Part shown: positions 8,673 to 18,568 of the stretch, piece by piece | How positions within the stretch are numbered: the stretch's first letter is position 1 | Layout: every line of letters starts with the position of its first letter | Source of the DNA: Cyanobium sp. Morenito 9A2 | GTDB taxonomy: Bacteria > Cyanobacteriota > Cyanobacteriia > PCC-6307 > Cyanobiaceae | Assembly: GCF_024345575.1 (NCBI RefSeq) | Contig: NZ_JAGQBJ010000001.1 | Location: 1 to 64,000 of the forward strand | Direction: 5' to 3' | Length of the DNA stretch: 64,000 nucleotides | The notes under the pieces: model-generated | What the model saw: the letters and a program-made list of their open reading frames with translations, nothing else | What the model was told of the DNA's origin: nothing | Databases searched by the model: none | Program-made: the position numbers and the translations under genes

Positions 8673-9275
8673 TCAGGCGTCGGTGGGATGGGAGATCACC
8701 CGGTCGATCAAGCCATACTCCTTGGCCTCGGCGGCGCTGAGGAAGTAGTCGCGGTCCGTGTCCTTGGCGATTTTCGCCAGGTTCTGCCCCGTCATGTCGG
8801 CCAACGACTGATTGAGCATGTCCTTGATGCGCAGGATCTCGCGCGCCTCGATCTCGATGTCGCTGGCCTGGCGCTGGCTGGTGCCCCCCAGGGGCTGATG
8901 GATCATGATCCTGCTGTGGGGCAGGGCGACGCGCTTGCCCTTGGTGCCCGCCGCCAGCAGGAACGCCCCCATGGAGGCCGCCAGGCCCACGCAGATCGTC
9001 ACCACGTCTGATTTGACGTACTGGATCGTGTCGTAGATCGCCAGACCGGCGGTGACCGACCCACCCGGTGAGTTGATGTAGAGGTAAATCGGCTTGCTGT
9101 TGTCGTCGGAGTCCAGATAAAGCATCTGGGCCACGAGGCTGTTGGCGATGGCGTCATTCACCTCTGAGCCCAGAAACAGGATCCGCTCCACCCCCAGGCG
9201 GGTGTAGATGTCGACCCAGCGCTCGTACTGGCTGCCGGGGAGGCGGTAGGGAACGCTGGGGGTGCCGATGGGCAT
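8673..9275 (-). CDS. clpP: ATP-dependent Clp protease proteolytic subunit ClpP
   Basis: This serine peptidase subunit assembles into the Clp barrel that degrades substrates fed by a ClpC or ClpX unfoldase. The complete triad is visible: Ser101 in GLAASMGAF, His126 in [11 protein letters not shown] and Asp176 in DTDRDYFLS. The Gly-rich oxyanion loop INSPGGSV is at about 68-74. Two hundred residues is normal. It lies 84 bases after the inactive paralogue clpR on the same strand, the arrangement typical of the cyanobacterial ClpP3/ClpR core complex. The catalytic subunit here is therefore most likely the ClpP3 type, judged from context rather than sequence alone. Confidence 0.95.
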   Translation of the reverse strand: MPIGTPSVPYRLPGSQYERWVDIYTRLGVERILFLGSEVNDAIANSLVAQMLYLDSDDNSKPIYLYINSPGGSVTAGLAIYDTIQYVKSDVVTICVGLAASMGAFLLAAGTKGKRVALPHSRIMIHQPLGGTSQRQASDIEIEAREILRIKDMLNQSLADMTGQNLAKIAKDTDRDYFLSAAEAKEYGLIDRVISHPTDA

Positions 9276-9359
9276 GACGAAGGCGGGAAGCGAGGGGGGT
9301 GCGAAAAAAAGAGGCGGGTTTGCTCCGGGGGCCAGGGCAGAGCGGCGGTTCCGACCGAC

Positions 9360-10031
9360 TCAGAGAGCTGGCAGGGGCACCGGGAGGGCCTTCTGGCTGG
9401 TGAGAACCCGATCGATCAGGCCGTAGTCAACGGCCTCGGCGGCGGTGAGGTAAGTCATGCGGTCGGAGTCCTTGGAGAGCTGCTCGGGGCTGCGGCCCGT
9501 GTTCTCCGACAGCATTTCCAGCATCGTGCGCTTGTTGTGCAGCACCTCGGTGGCCCTGATCTGGATGTCTGTGGCCTGGCCCCGGGCGCCTGAACGGGGC
9601 TGGTGCAGCACGATCGAGGCGTGGGGCAGCGCGGCCCGGTGGCCCTTGGCGCCCGCCGAAAGGATCATCGCGGCGGTGCCCATGGCCTGACCGATGCAGA
9701 TGGTGTGCACGGGCGGCTTGACGTAGCGGATCGTGTCGCAGATGGCGAAGGCCTCGGTTTCGAAGCCGATGGCGTCACCGGAGTACCAGCTGGTGCCGGT
9801 GGAGTTGATGTAAAAGAAAATTGGCTTCTCTGGGTTGTCGAACTCCAGATAGAGCAGCTGGGCAACGATCAGCTCGGTCACGTCGATCCCCATCTGACGC
9901 TTGGCTTCGTCGTCGGAGAACAGCGGCAGACCCAGGTAGACGATCCTCTCTTTGAGCAGCAGGGAGGGCAGATCCGGCGGCGGTGTGCGCATGACGGCCG
10001 AATCGCCGTAGTAGGGGGCCGACACCGACAT
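9360..10031 (-). CDS. clpR: ClpR, non-catalytic Clp protease subunit
   Basis: ClpR is a ClpP paralogue that forms mixed heptameric rings with active ClpP in cyanobacteria and plastids. The position of the nucleophilic Ser is Gly118 (CIGQAMGTAAM), while the His in IVLHQPRSG and the Asp in DSDRMTYLT remain. The family-specific insertion after the oxyanion strand (INSTGTSWYSGDAIGFET) is present. The ATG at 10031 gives 223 residues with GGAG 12 bases upstream; a GTG four codons earlier is the alternative. The pairing with clpP immediately downstream supports a fixed stoichiometry of active and inactive subunits. Confidence 0.93.
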   Translation of the reverse strand: MSVSAPYYGDSAVMRTPPPDLPSLLLKERIVYLGLPLFSDDEAKRQMGIDVTELIVAQLLYLEFDNPEKPIFFYINSTGTSWYSGDAIGFETEAFAICDTIRYVKPPVHTICIGQAMGTAAMILSAGAKGHRAALPHASIVLHQPRSGARGQATDIQIRATEVLHNKRTMLEMLSENTGRSPEQLSKDSDRMTYLTAAEAVDYGLIDRVLTSQKALPVPLPAL

Positions 10032-10065
10032 AAAAGGGCTCACTCCAAAGCCTCTGCGCTGGAGC

Positions 10066-11148
10066 CTAGCGGGGGGGCGCGGGCTCCTGATCCCAGCGGG
10101 CGAAGACCATCCGGCCCGCAGGGGTCTGCAGGGCGCCGGTGATGGTCACCGGCAGGCGCTCGCCGATGCGCCCGCGGGCCGCTTCCACAACCACCATCGT
10201 GCCGTCCTCCAGGTACCCCACGCCTTGCTCAGCCTCCTTGCCCTCGCGCACGATCTTGAGCTGCAGGGCATCCCCCGGCCGCACCTCGGGGCGCAGGGCG
10301 ATCACCAGCTCGCTGAGGTTCATCACCTTGAGCTCCTGCACCTGGGCCACCTTGGTCAGGCCGTAGTCGGTGGTCAGCAGGGTGCCACCAGTGTCGGCGG
10401 TGAGCTTCAGCAACTTCTCATCGGCGCCTGCGCCCTCGTAGCGGGTGGTGTTGACCACCAGCCGGCGGCCGTAGGTCTCCCGCAGGGCCGCCAGCAGGAT
10501 CAGGCCCCGCCGCCCCTTGCCCCGCTTCTCGTTGTTGCTCGAATCGGCCAGGGCCTGCAGCTCGTCGATCACCGCCTGGGCGACGATCACCTGGCCCTCC
10601 AGCAGCCCCGATTCCAGCAGCCCACGGATGCGGCCGTCGATGATCACGCTGGTGTCGAGGATCTTGGCGGTGGCGGGCAGCAGCACCCCTTCGGCCACGA
10701 GCAGCGCCTCGGTGCTCGCGGGGTTGAACAGGCGCAGCAGGGTGCGGCCGTGCACCTCCGCCAGGTTGTAGCCCAGCACCCCGAAGAAGACGTTGCTGAG
10801 CACCGCCGCCAGGGGTTTGACGAACACCACCTCCCAAGGCAGGGGCAGCAGCAGGATCGGCGCCAGCAACAGGTTGGCCACCAGCAGTCCCAGGATCAGC
10901 CCCACCGCCCGGCTCACGAGCAGGTCGGTGGGCATGCTGCGCACCTGGGCCATCAGCCGGCGCCGCAACTGCTGGAAGAACAGCCCAGCCAGCAGGGCGA
11001 CGAAGGCCCCGAATCCCCCCAGCTCCCAGCGCAGCTTGGCCAGGTCGCTGACCTGGATCAGCAGGTCCTCGGGCAGCAGATCGACCCCCAGCCAGCCCGT
11101 GGCGGCGCCGGAGACCAGGAACAGCACCAGGATCAGGGTGTCGACCAT
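10066..11148 (-). CDS. PIN/TRAM-domain membrane protein (YacL-like)
   Basis: The 360-residue protein has four N-terminal hydrophobic segments (for example MVDTLILVLFLVSGAATGWL). A cytoplasmic PIN domain with DTSVIIDGRI at about 165 and acidic residues typical of PIN nucleases follows, then a C-terminal TRAM-like RNA-binding region (RPGDALQLKIV, GYLEDGTMVVVE). This architecture is that of the Bacillus YacL family, widespread in cyanobacteria. A role as a membrane-associated RNase or RNA-binding factor is suggested by the domains but not established. The start at MVDTLIL is preferred because homology and the first helix begin there. It is divergent from hemW, 92 bases away. Confidence 0.85.
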   Translation of the reverse strand: MVDTLILVLFLVSGAATGWLGVDLLPEDLLIQVSDLAKLRWELGGFGAFVALLAGLFFQQLRRRLMAQVRSMPTDLLVSRAVGLILGLLVANLLLAPILLLPLPWEVVFVKPLAAVLSNVFFGVLGYNLAEVHGRTLLRLFNPASTEALLVAEGVLLPATAKILDTSVIIDGRIRGLLESGLLEGQVIVAQAVIDELQALADSSNNEKRGKGRRGLILLAALRETYGRRLVVNTTRYEGAGADEKLLKLTADTGGTLLTTDYGLTKVAQVQELKVMNLSELVIALRPEVRPGDALQLKIVREGKEAEQGVGYLEDGTMVVVEAARGRIGERLPVTITGALQTPAGRMVFARWDQEPAPPR

Positions 11149-11240
11149 GGTCGGCCTGCGGCGATCCTGCGCTTTAGGAGCAGCATGCCGGATGCTGGCC
11201 GGTTTGACTGGGCCAGGTATCCGCACCTGGGGGCCCACCC

Positions 11241-12467
11241 GTGCTCCAGCCCCGCAGCGCCTATCTCCACATCCCCTTTTGCCACCGGCGCTGCTTTTAT
11301 TGCGATTTCGCAGTGGTGCCCCTGGGGGACCACGCTGACGGGGCCCACTCGGGCTCGATTGCCGAGTACTTGAAGTGGATCGAAACCGAAATCGAGCGTT
11401 CGGGGGGGGGGCCTCCGCTCTCGACGGTGTACCTGGGGGGCGGCACCCCCTCGCTGCTGACCCCGGCCCAGGTGGGGACGCTGCTGACGGCGCTGGCCTG
11501 CCGGTTCGGCCTGGCCCCCGGGGCGGAGATCAGCCTGGAGCTGGATCCCGCCAGCTTCGATCAAGGGCGGCTGGCGGGCTACCTGGCCGCCGGCATCAAC
11601 CGGGTGAGCCTGGGGGGCCAGAGCTTCGATGACGCCGTGCTGGTGCGTCTGGGCCGGCGCCACCGCCGCGGGGACCTGCTTGAGGCCGCCGGCTGGCTGC
11701 GCCAGGCCCACAGGGCGGGGGGGCTGCGCAGTTGGAGCCTGGATCTGATCCAGGGGCTTCCAGAACAGACCCTGGCGCACTGGGGAGATCAGTTGAACCA
11801 GGCCCTCGCCCTATGCCCCCCCCACCTCTCGATCTACGACCTCACCATCGAGCCCGGCACTGTGTTTGAGCGCCTCCAGGCCCGGGGCCAGCTGCCCCTG
11901 CCGGAACCCGACCTGGGCGCCGACCTGATGGAGCTCAGCGCCGAGCGGTTACGGGCGGCGGGGTATGGCCACTACGAGATCTCCAACTACGCCCTTCCAG
12001 GCCATGCGTCCCGCCACAACCGCGTATACTGGAGTGGGGCTGGCTGGTGGGGGTTTGGCCTCGGGGCCACCTCCGCCCCCTTTGGTCGGCGCCTGGCTCG
12101 CCCCCGCACCCGGGAGACCTACGCCGCCTGGCTGGGGGAACGCCTGGCCCCGGCGAAGCCCCTGATCGAACTCGATCCCACAGCAGCCTTGCCCCTGCCC
12201 TTCGATGAGCGCGTGCTCGTGGGTCTGCGGCGCCGGGAGGGAATCAACATGGCCGAGCTTGCTGCCGAGCATGGCTTGGGGCCCGGCGAGCTCGACCTGC
12301 TGCGGGAACTCTGCGGACCGTTCATCACTCGGGGGCTGCTGGGGATCGAGGGCCCCCGCTGGCGCCTGAGCGACCCGGAGGGCCTGGCCCTCAGCAATGC
12401 GGTGCTGCGGGAGCTGCTGGCGTGGTGGGAGCAGCGGGTTGCCGCTGCTGCACCAGCCAACCCCTGA
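11241..12467 (+). CDS. hemW: HemW-type radical SAM protein
   Basis: The radical SAM cluster motif is seen in [14 protein letters not shown] with Cys14, Cys18 and Cys21. Downstream are [38 protein letters not shown] and [10 protein letters not shown], all typical of the HemN/HemW family. The protein is more like HemW, a heme chaperone, than the coproporphyrinogen oxidase HemN, because the CxxxCxxC is followed by F rather than HemN's extra Cys. Its 408 residues are normal. The start is GTG at 11241. The last 77 bases overlap the antisense 3' end of panB. Confidence 0.88.
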   Translation: MLQPRSAYLHIPFCHRRCFYCDFAVVPLGDHADGAHSGSIAEYLKWIETEIERSGGGPPLSTVYLGGGTPSLLTPAQVGTLLTALACRFGLAPGAEISLELDPASFDQGRLAGYLAAGINRVSLGGQSFDDAVLVRLGRRHRRGDLLEAAGWLRQAHRAGGLRSWSLDLIQGLPEQTLAHWGDQLNQALALCPPHLSIYDLTIEPGTVFERLQARGQLPLPEPDLGADLMELSAERLRAAGYGHYEISNYALPGHASRHNRVYWSGAGWWGFGLGATSAPFGRRLARPRTRETYAAWLGERLAPAKPLIELDPTAALPLPFDERVLVGLRRREGINMAELAAEHGLGPGELDLLRELCGPFITRGLLGIEGPRWRLSDPEGLALSNAVLRELLAWWEQRVAAAAPANP

Positions 12468-13236
12468 GCGCCTCCACCGCCAGCGCCCGGCCCGGCACCA
12501 GCGGCGGGCAGAACGGGGGCTGGCTCGCAGTGAGCCCCAGCAGGTCGGCGGTGACGCGCACCTGGCCGTCACAGTCGTCGCCGGCGCCGATGCCGATCAC
12601 GGGGATCGAGAGGTCCCGCCGCAGGGTGCCCGCCAGGGTGGCCGGCACGTGCTCCAGCACCAGGGCGAAGCAGCCGGCGGCCTCCAGGTCGAGGGCTGCC
12701 CGGCGCAGGCGCTCCTGGCTGATCGGATCGTTCGCCTGGCGGCGATAGCCCAGGCGGTGCACCGACTGGGGGGTGAGCCCCAGGTGGCCCATCACCGGAA
12801 TACCGCTGCGCACCAGCCGGTCCACCACGGCGACGGTTTCGCTCTCGCCCCCCTCCAGCTTCACGGCGGCGGCGGCGGTCTCCTTGAGTACCCGGCCGGC
12901 GGCTTCCACGGCCTGGTCGAGGCCGCACTGGTAGCTCAGAAAGGGCAGATCGCAGACCAGCAAGGGTTGACTGGCCGAAGGCCCCCCCAGGCCCCGGGCC
13001 ACGGCCCGGGTGTGGTGGATCATCTCCTCGAGGGTCACCGGAAGGGTGGTGGCGTGTCCGAGCACCGCCATCGCCAACGAGTCGCCCACCAGCACCACAT
13101 CGGCGCCGGCCTCCAGCACCAGGGCGGCCGAGAGGGCGTCCCAGGCGGTCAGCACCGCGAAGCGCTGGCCGGCCTGCTTCCGCTTGATCAGATCACCGGG
13201 ACGCAGGGGCACAGGCCAGAGGTGCGCAGGGGCCAT
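12391..13236 (-). CDS. panB: 3-methyl-2-oxobutanoate hydroxymethyltransferase PanB
   Basis: PanB transfers a hydroxymethyl group from methylene-tetrahydrofolate to 2-oxoisovalerate, the first committed step of pantothenate synthesis. Motifs include [32 protein letters not shown] (Mg-binding Asp), [21 protein letters not shown] and [15 protein letters not shown]. The 281-residue form from the ATG at 13236 is normal; an ATG nine bases upstream is possible. The C-terminal tail is Pro/Ala-rich ([13 protein letters not shown]) and overlaps the convergent hemW coding region by 77 bases. The start lies only about 18 bases from the divergent SRP RNA gene. Confidence 0.95.
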   Translation of the reverse strand: MAPAHLWPVPLRPGDLIKRKQAGQRFAVLTAWDALSAALVLEAGADVVLVGDSLAMAVLGHATTLPVTLEEMIHHTRAVARGLGGPSASQPLLVCDLPFLSYQCGLDQAVEAAGRVLKETAAAAVKLEGGESETVAVVDRLVRSGIPVMGHLGLTPQSVHRLGYRRQANDPISQERLRRAALDLEAAGCFALVLEHVPATLAGTLRRDLSIPVIGIGAGDDCDGQVRVTADLLGLTASQPPFCPPLVPGRALAVEALRGWLVQQRQPAAPTTPAAPAAPHC

Positions 13237-13253
13237 TGCTAGCATCCAACCGA

Positions 13254-13350
13254 CTCGGACCCACGCGGCTCGGACGCCCAAACCTGGTCAGACCCGGAAG
13301 GGAGCAGCCAAACGGGATGCTCAGGGCAGGCGTGGACTCCGGGTCACCCC
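13254..13350 (+). ncRNA. ffs: Signal recognition particle RNA, small bacterial type
   Basis: The conserved SRP domain IV is unmistakable: CTGGTCAGACCCGGAAGG, followed by GAGCAGCC (about 13293-13319), with the GGAA tetraloop and the symmetrical and asymmetrical loops that bind Ffh. Flanking bases pair to extend the stem (CTCGGACCCACGC with GCGTGGACTCCGGG). The length of about 97 bases fits the short 4.5S-like form. Exact ends are estimated from pairing. It is transcribed away from panB and toward the 3' end of ftsZ. Confidence 0.9.
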
Positions 13351-13371
13351 ATTTATCGTCGGGAGCTGACC

Positions 13372-14535
13372 TCAGCCTTCGTTCTTCTGGCGGTTGAGCA
13401 GGAAGGCAGGGATCGTGGCGCCCCGCAGTTCCGGCTCGCTGGAACTGGAGGTGCCCAACGACGAGACGAAGGTACTGATCGAGGGCTCCGGGCGGTAGCT
13501 GTTGCCGGAATCGAAGCCAGTGGCGATCACCGTGACGTGGATCTCACCCTCAAGGCTTTCGTCGACCACAGCGCCCACGATGATGTTGGCTTCGGGATCG
13601 ACCACGTCATAGATCACCTCGGCGGCGCTGGTCATGTCCTCAAGGGTCATGTCCTTGCCGCCGCTGACGTTGATCACCACCCCTTTGGCGCCGTCGATGC
13701 GGGCCGCCTCCAGCAGGGGGCTGCTGATCGCCGCCTGGGCCGCCTCGGTGGCCCGGGAGCGGCCTGAGCCCACGCCGATGCCGAGCAGGGCGGTGCCGGC
13801 TTCGGCCATCACCGAGCGCACATCGGCGAAGTCGACATTCACCAGGCCGGGCTTGGTGATGATGTCGCTGATGCCTTTGACACCGCTGCGCAACACGTCG
13901 TCGGCGGCGCGGAAGGCCTCCTGCAGCGGTGCACCGGCGATGGCCTCCCGCAGCCGGTCGTTGGGGATCACGATCAGGGTGTCCACATGCTCGGCCAGGC
14001 GAGCGATGCCCTCTTCGGCCTGGCGCATGCGTTTGCGGCCCTCGAAGCTGAACGGCTTGGTGACGATCGCCACGGTGAGCGCACCGACCTCCTTGGCCAC
14101 CTCGGCCAGGATCGGGGCCGCACCCGTGCCGGTGCCGCCACCCATGCCGGCGGCGATGAAGACCAGATCAGCGCCTTGAAGGGTCTGGGCCAGCTCGGCG
14201 CGGGATTCTTCCGCCGCCTTCTGGCCGATCACGGGGTTGCCCCCGGCGCCGAGGCCGCGGGTGAGCTTCTGGCCGAGTTGCACGCGCTGCTGAGCCGCCG
14301 ACTGGATCAGGGCCTGGGCATCGGTGTTGAGCACCCGGTAGCTCAACCCCTGGAGATCGGAGGCGATCATCCGGTTGACCGCGTTGCTGCCACCGCCGCC
14401 GACGCCGATGACCTCGATCCGCGCGGATTGGCTTGGAACGATGCCGTTGCTGCTGGCTGGGCTCAGGGACATCTCGGCGGGTTTCGCGGGTCGGGGGTTG
14501 GGGACGGTGGGGAGGTCTTCGGGGGGCTTCTCCAT
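13372..14535 (-). CDS. ftsZ: Cell division protein FtsZ
   Basis: FtsZ is the tubulin-like GTPase that forms the division ring. Seen motifs are [14 protein letters not shown], the GTP-binding [19 protein letters not shown], and a C-terminal peptide [11 protein letters not shown] that binds membrane anchors. I chose the ATG at 14535, which has GGAG upstream and gives 387 residues; an in-frame ATG at 14568 is possible. The N-terminal 35 residues are Pro-rich and variable, as in other cyanobacteria. It is the last gene of the minus-strand run miaB, ddl, small gene, ftsQ, ftsZ, with 137 bases separating it from ftsQ. Confidence 0.97.
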   Translation of the reverse strand: MEKPPEDLPTVPNPRPAKPAEMSLSPASSNGIVPSQSARIEVIGVGGGGSNAVNRMIASDLQGLSYRVLNTDAQALIQSAAQQRVQLGQKLTRGLGAGGNPVIGQKAAEESRAELAQTLQGADLVFIAAGMGGGTGTGAAPILAEVAKEVGALTVAIVTKPFSFEGRKRMRQAEEGIARLAEHVDTLIVIPNDRLREAIAGAPLQEAFRAADDVLRSGVKGISDIITKPGLVNVDFADVRSVMAEAGTALLGIGVGSGRSRATEAAQAAISSPLLEAARIDGAKGVVINVSGGKDMTLEDMTSAAEVIYDVVDPEANIIVGAVVDESLEGEIHVTVIATGFDSGNSYRPEPSISTFVSSLGTSSSSEPELRGATIPAFLLNRQKNEG

Positions 14536-14672
14536 CTGATGTTCCGCTCCGAAGACCTTGGCCAGCATTATGTCGGTGGGAGGCCCGATGGGTCTTTGTG
14601 TCCTGATACACCTTCGCGCGGATTCCCCCGGGCCGGCAACCGGCTCCAACCACTCCGAGGGGTTCGCGTGTC

Positions 14673-15542
14673 TTAGTCCACACCGGCCGCAGCGGACCCC
14701 TTGCGATCACCGTTGCCCTGAAGCGGGGCCGCTAGCCCCAGCTCGGGCTGGTCCGGGTTGCTCAGGTCGATGGCTTGCAGTTTGAGGTTGCGCACCTTGG
14801 CCGGCAACTCCTGGGACAGATGACTGATCACCTCCAGCCGTCGCTCCAGCTGAGCGTCGGGGGGGCCAAGGCGCAGCAGCCCGAGGGAGGCGGTGCGCAG
14901 CCAGAGGGAACCACTGGGTTCGAAGCGCACCTCCAGCAGGGGGCTGCCCAGGTCGTCGCGGCGGGCCAGCACTTGCCCCAGGGCCGGGCGGTAACGCTGC
15001 TGCCAGCCGACGACCGAGGTTCCGGCCGCTGGGCCGGAGCCCCCAGCCCCCTGCTGCTGCCGCCGGCTCATCCAGTTGCCGTAGCGGTCCACGTAGCCCT
15101 GCTCCATCCCCTGGGCGGTGCGGCGCTGGGCCCGGGCCACCGCCTGCCGGTCCACGAGCTGGACGCGCAGCCGGGGCGGCAGCATCAAGCGGCTCACGCG
15201 CACGTTTTCCACCGGCAGGGCCGCCCCCAGCGCGGCCGTGATCGCCTGGGGCCGCAGTTCCAGCAGTGGCACCGGAAAGGTCAGTCGGGCCGCCTGGATC
15301 ACCTGCTCGCGGCTCACCTGCTGGCTTCCGCTGACGTCCACCTGTTCAGGACCGCGCAGGATCCAGCCCTGGCGCAGCAGCAGCCAGCCCAGTCCCGCTG
15401 CAGCGGCGGAGAGCACCACCACCTGCCAGCTATGGCGCAGCAAATCCTGGCGCCGTTGCTCACGCATCAGCCGCCGCCGTTCGGCCCCGGGGGAGAGCAC
15501 CTGGCGCGGGCCCGCCGAGGCCGACTCCTTCCTGGGACTCAC
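14673..15542 (-). CDS. ftsQ: Cell division protein FtsQ (POTRA domain)
   Basis: The 289-residue bitopic protein has a basic cytoplasmic N-terminus and one transmembrane helix ([16 protein letters not shown], about 41-56). It then has a POTRA-like domain beginning [20 protein letters not shown] and a periplasmic beta domain with YVDRYGNWM. This matches FtsQ/DivIB of cyanobacteria, which links early and late divisome proteins. Its start overlaps the stop of the preceding small gene by 4 bases, and ftsZ follows, so the operon context supports the call. Sequence conservation in this family is low, so the identification rests on architecture plus position. Confidence 0.88.
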   Translation of the reverse strand: MSPRKESASAGPRQVLSPGAERRRLMREQRRQDLLRHSWQVVVLSAAAAGLGWLLLRQGWILRGPEQVDVSGSQQVSREQVIQAARLTFPVPLLELRPQAITAALGAALPVENVRVSRLMLPPRLRVQLVDRQAVARAQRRTAQGMEQGYVDRYGNWMSRRQQQGAGGSGPAAGTSVVGWQQRYRPALGQVLARRDDLGSPLLEVRFEPSGSLWLRTASLGLLRLGPPDAQLERRLEVISHLSQELPAKVRNLKLQAIDLSNPDQPELGLAAPLQGNGDRKGSAAAGVD

Positions 15543-15949
15543 AGTTCGCAGCGGGAGCGCGCCATCAGATCGTCCATCCAGCGCCGCGCCCGCTCGGCAT
15601 CGGCGAAGGGCAGATCCTTCTGCAGGCCTCCGCCCACCAGCCGCAGGCGGCAGCTGCCCTGGCTTTCCTCCGTGAGCGGCGCCTCACCGGAGCCTAAAGA
15701 GAGCAGCTCCACCAGCTCCAACGATTTGATCGGAAAGCTGCCCTGCCGTTCCAGGTTGCCGGCGTGGAAACGGCTCCAGCTCAGTTCGCCGTCGATCAGC
15801 CGGGCGGCACCGCAGCCGTCGAGCTTGGCGAGCTCCGAGCCTTCCGCCCACTCCCGAAACAAACGCTGGCGCCGCCGTTCCAGCCAGCCCAGGGCGGTGA
15901 GCAGCACGAACACCACCAGGAGTGGCAACCAAAGCAGCCCATGATTCAT
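15539..15949 (-). CDS. Small membrane-anchored protein between ddl and ftsQ
   Basis: The 136-residue protein begins [20 protein letters not shown], a single N-terminal transmembrane helix. A basic segment ([11 protein letters not shown]) and a soluble domain follow, with [19 protein letters not shown] and [17 protein letters not shown] do not recognise a named family. The start at 15949 is chosen because it overlaps the ddl stop by 4 bases and gives the membrane helix; the open frame extends upstream without homology. Its own end overlaps ftsQ by 4 bases. Coupling on both sides suggests a role tied to division or envelope growth, but this is inference. Confidence 0.75.
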   Translation of the reverse strand: MNHGLLWLPLLVVFVLLTALGWLERRRQRLFREWAEGSELAKLDGCGAARLIDGELSWSRFHAGNLERQGSFPIKSLELVELLSLGSGEAPLTEESQGSCRLRLVGGGLQKDLPFADAERARRWMDDLMARSRCEL

Positions 15950-17109
15950 GCCGCCTGTGCCTCCGCGCCGTTGGGGATGTTCCATTCTCCGGCGTCTTGC
16001 ACCAAATGGTGCACCAACTCCTCCAGCGGCAGACCGCTGGCGGCCCAAAGCATCGGATACATGCTCTGGCTGGTGAAGCCTGGGAGGGTGTTGATCTCGT
16101 TGAGCCAGAGGGTTCCCGCTCCAGCTTCGGCAGTCGCCCCGGCGCCGTTGGCGTCGCTGGGACTTTCTTCATAGAAGAAGTCGACCCGGGCCAACCCCTC
16201 GGCCGCCACCGCCCGGCAGGCCTCAATCGCCAGCGTCCGGGCCCGCTCGCTGACGGCCGCTGGCACCGGGGCGGGGATCACGGTGTGGCTGAGCCCTTCG
16301 GTGTATTTCGTGGTGTAGTCGTACCAATCGGCGTCAAAGCGGATTTCGCCGAGCACGGAGGCCCGCATGGATTGGCGGCCCAGCACGGCGCATTCGAGTT
16401 CCCGGGCGACGATCCCCTTCTCCACAACCAGCCGGCGGTCGTGGCGGGCCGCCGCGCGCAGGCCACCCACCAGGGCGGAGCGGTTGGTGGCCTTGCTGAT
16501 CCCCACAGAGGAACCCAGGTTGGCAGGCTTGATGAAGCAGGGATAGCCGAGCTGAGCTTCCAGGCGCTCCACCAGGGACTCGAAGCGCTGGGGCTCCCCC
16601 AGCTCGACGGCGTCCACGCAGCGGTAGGGCACCTGGGGCAGGCCAGCGGCGGCGAAGGCGGCCTTCATCGCCTGCTTGTCCATCCCCACGGCCGAACCCA
16701 GCACGCCGGAGCCGACGAAGGGCACCTGCATCAGGGTGAACAGTCCCTGGATCGTGCCGTCTTCCCCATTCGGGCCGTGCAGCACAGGAAACCAGACATC
16801 CACCTCGGCGGCTGGGGCCGGCAGCCCCTGGAAGCCCGGCCGCACCGGCCTGGCGGGCACCTCTTCAGGCTCCAGAGGGTGCCCTGTCGCCAGCACCGCG
16901 TCGGCCACCGCGGGCGGCCACCAGTGGCCCTGCTGGTCGATGTAAAAGCACAACAGCCGGTAGCGCTCAGCATTGGAACCGCAGCCGAGGGCGCCGGCCA
17001 CGGTGGCCGCCGAGCGAATCGAGACCGCGTGCTCTCCGGACACACCGCCGAAGACCAGACCGATGGAAGTGGGCGCAGACGGCACAGGGAGCTGGCCCAG
17101 GGGCGCCAA
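15946..17109 (-). CDS. ddl: D-alanine--D-alanine ligase
   Basis: Ddl makes the D-Ala-D-Ala dipeptide for peptidoglycan using ATP. The ATP-grasp fold is evident: [14 protein letters not shown] at the N-terminus, [54 protein letters not shown] and [18 protein letters not shown] with the Mg-binding Glu/Asn. The sequence [10 protein letters not shown]-like region ([16 protein letters not shown]) supports D-Ala rather than D-lactate specificity. It has 387 residues. It follows miaB by 5 bases and is coupled to the next gene by a 4-base overlap, heading toward ftsQ and ftsZ. Confidence 0.96.
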   Translation of the reverse strand: MAPLGQLPVPSAPTSIGLVFGGVSGEHAVSIRSAATVAGALGCGSNAERYRLLCFYIDQQGHWWPPAVADAVLATGHPLEPEEVPARPVRPGFQGLPAPAAEVDVWFPVLHGPNGEDGTIQGLFTLMQVPFVGSGVLGSAVGMDKQAMKAAFAAAGLPQVPYRCVDAVELGEPQRFESLVERLEAQLGYPCFIKPANLGSSVGISKATNRSALVGGLRAAARHDRRLVVEKGIVARELECAVLGRQSMRASVLGEIRFDADWYDYTTKYTEGLSHTVIPAPVPAAVSERARTLAIEACRAVAAEGLARVDFFYEESPSDANGAGATAEAGAGTLWLNEINTLPGFTSQSMYPMLWAASGLPLEELVHHLVQDAGEWNIPNGAEAQAA

Positions 17110-17114
17110 ACGTA

Positions 17115-18479
17115 TCAGCGCCGCAGGGCCGGGGCGAGGGCACGGCCACTGAGCGAGAAGGGCCGTGTCTGCTCAATGCGCACCGGCACCAGTGCGCCGA
17201 TGGCCTGGCCGTCCGAGGGGAAGAAGGTGAGCCGGTTGCTGCGGGTGCGGCCCATCAGCTGGCCAGGATCGCGGGGGTTGAGCCCCTCCACCAGGACCTC
17301 CTCCACCCGGTTGAGGTAGCGGGCGCTGCGAGCATGGGCGGTGCGCTCCACCAGGGCGTTGATCTCCTGCAGGCGCTCCACCTTGATGGGCTCGTCGAGC
17401 TGGCCGGGCCAGTCGGCGGCGGGGGTGTTGGGGCGGGGGGAGTAGGCGGCGGTGTTGACCAGATCGAAGCCGATCTCCTCGATCAGATCGAGGGTGCGGC
17501 GGAACTGGGCGTCGGTTTCGCCCGGGAAGCCGACGATCACATCCGCGCTGATCGAGGCCTCCGGCATACGCACGCGGATGCGCTCGATGATCCGCCGGTA
17601 GCTCTCCACCGTGTAGCCGCGGGCCATGGCCTTGAGCACGTCGTTGTCGCCGCTCTGGAACGGGATGTGGAAGTGCTCGCAGACCTTGCTCAGATCCGCG
17701 CAGGCGTCGATCAGGCGCTCGGTGAAGTAGCGCGGATGGCTGGTGGCGAAACGGATCCGCTCGATTCCTTTCACGTCATGGATGTGATGCAACAGGTCGG
17801 TGAGGGTGTGCTGGCGGCGACCTTCGGGGGTGATGCCGGGGAGATCGCGGCCATAGGCATCGATGTTCTGCCCCAGCAGGGTGATCTCCTTGAAACCCTG
17901 GGCAGCCAGCCCCTCGATCTCCAGCCGGATCGCTTCCGGCCGCCGCGACTGCTCCTTCCCCCGCACCGCTGGCACCACGCAGTAGGTGCAGCGCTCGTTG
18001 CAGCCGTAGATCACATTCACCCAGGCGCAGGTGGCGCTGTCCCGCCGGGGGGTGGTGAGGTCTTCGAGGATGTGGTGCTCGCCCGTGGCCACCACCTGCT
18101 GGCCGAGCTCCACTTGTTCCAGGAGCGTGCCGAGCCGGTTGGCGTGCTGGGGGCCCATCACGAGATCGAGTTCGGGCACCCGCCGCAGCAGCGCCTCACC
18201 TTCCTGCTGGGCCACACAGCCGGCCACCACCAAGGTGAGGTGGGGATTGAGGCGTTTGCGCTGGGCCTGGCGGCCCAGGTAGCTGTAGACCTTCTGCTCG
18301 GCGTTGTCGCGGATCGTGCAGGTGTTGTAGAGCACCAGATCGGCGCTGTGCTCGTCGCTGCCAGGGGCATAGCCCATGGTTTCCAGGATGCCGGCCATGC
18401 GCTCGGAATCCGCCTTGTTCATCTGGCACCCGAAGGTGGTGATCCAGTAGCTGCCCCTCACGGCTGGTTGCGCGCCCAT
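17115..18479 (-). CDS. miaB: tRNA-2-methylthio-N6-dimethylallyladenosine synthase MiaB
   Basis: MiaB methylthiolates isopentenyladenosine-37 of tRNAs reading UNN codons. The auxiliary cluster Cys residues are at about 18 (TTFGCQMN), 54 ([11 protein letters not shown]) and 88 (VVAGCVAQ). The radical SAM cluster is CNERCTYC at 160-167. A C-terminal TRAM region follows ([19 protein letters not shown]). It has 454 residues, the family length. It starts the minus-strand run with ddl and is divergent from the epimerase at 18569. The 89-base intergenic region contains TACGGT, a possible -10 box for the plus-strand cluster. Confidence 0.97.
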   Translation of the reverse strand: MGAQPAVRGSYWITTFGCQMNKADSERMAGILETMGYAPGSDEHSADLVLYNTCTIRDNAEQKVYSYLGRQAQRKRLNPHLTLVVAGCVAQQEGEALLRRVPELDLVMGPQHANRLGTLLEQVELGQQVVATGEHHILEDLTTPRRDSATCAWVNVIYGCNERCTYCVVPAVRGKEQSRRPEAIRLEIEGLAAQGFKEITLLGQNIDAYGRDLPGITPEGRRQHTLTDLLHHIHDVKGIERIRFATSHPRYFTERLIDACADLSKVCEHFHIPFQSGDNDVLKAMARGYTVESYRRIIERIRVRMPEASISADVIVGFPGETDAQFRRTLDLIEEIGFDLVNTAAYSPRPNTPAADWPGQLDEPIKVERLQEINALVERTAHARSARYLNRVEEVLVEGLNPRDPGQLMGRTRSNRLTFFPSDGQAIGALVPVRIEQTRPFSLSGRALAPALRR

Positions 18480-18568
18480 GGGGCCAGTTTCGTTGATCGC
18501 CGGCCCATGCGCTGACTTCGCTGGCGCTGGCTACGGTGCAGGCCTTCTGCGGACAAGGCCCCGCCCCC

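Noticed and set aside
9276-9359. T-rich sequence between clpR and clpP as a terminator
   Set aside because: A run of seven T on the minus strand is present but no stem precedes it.
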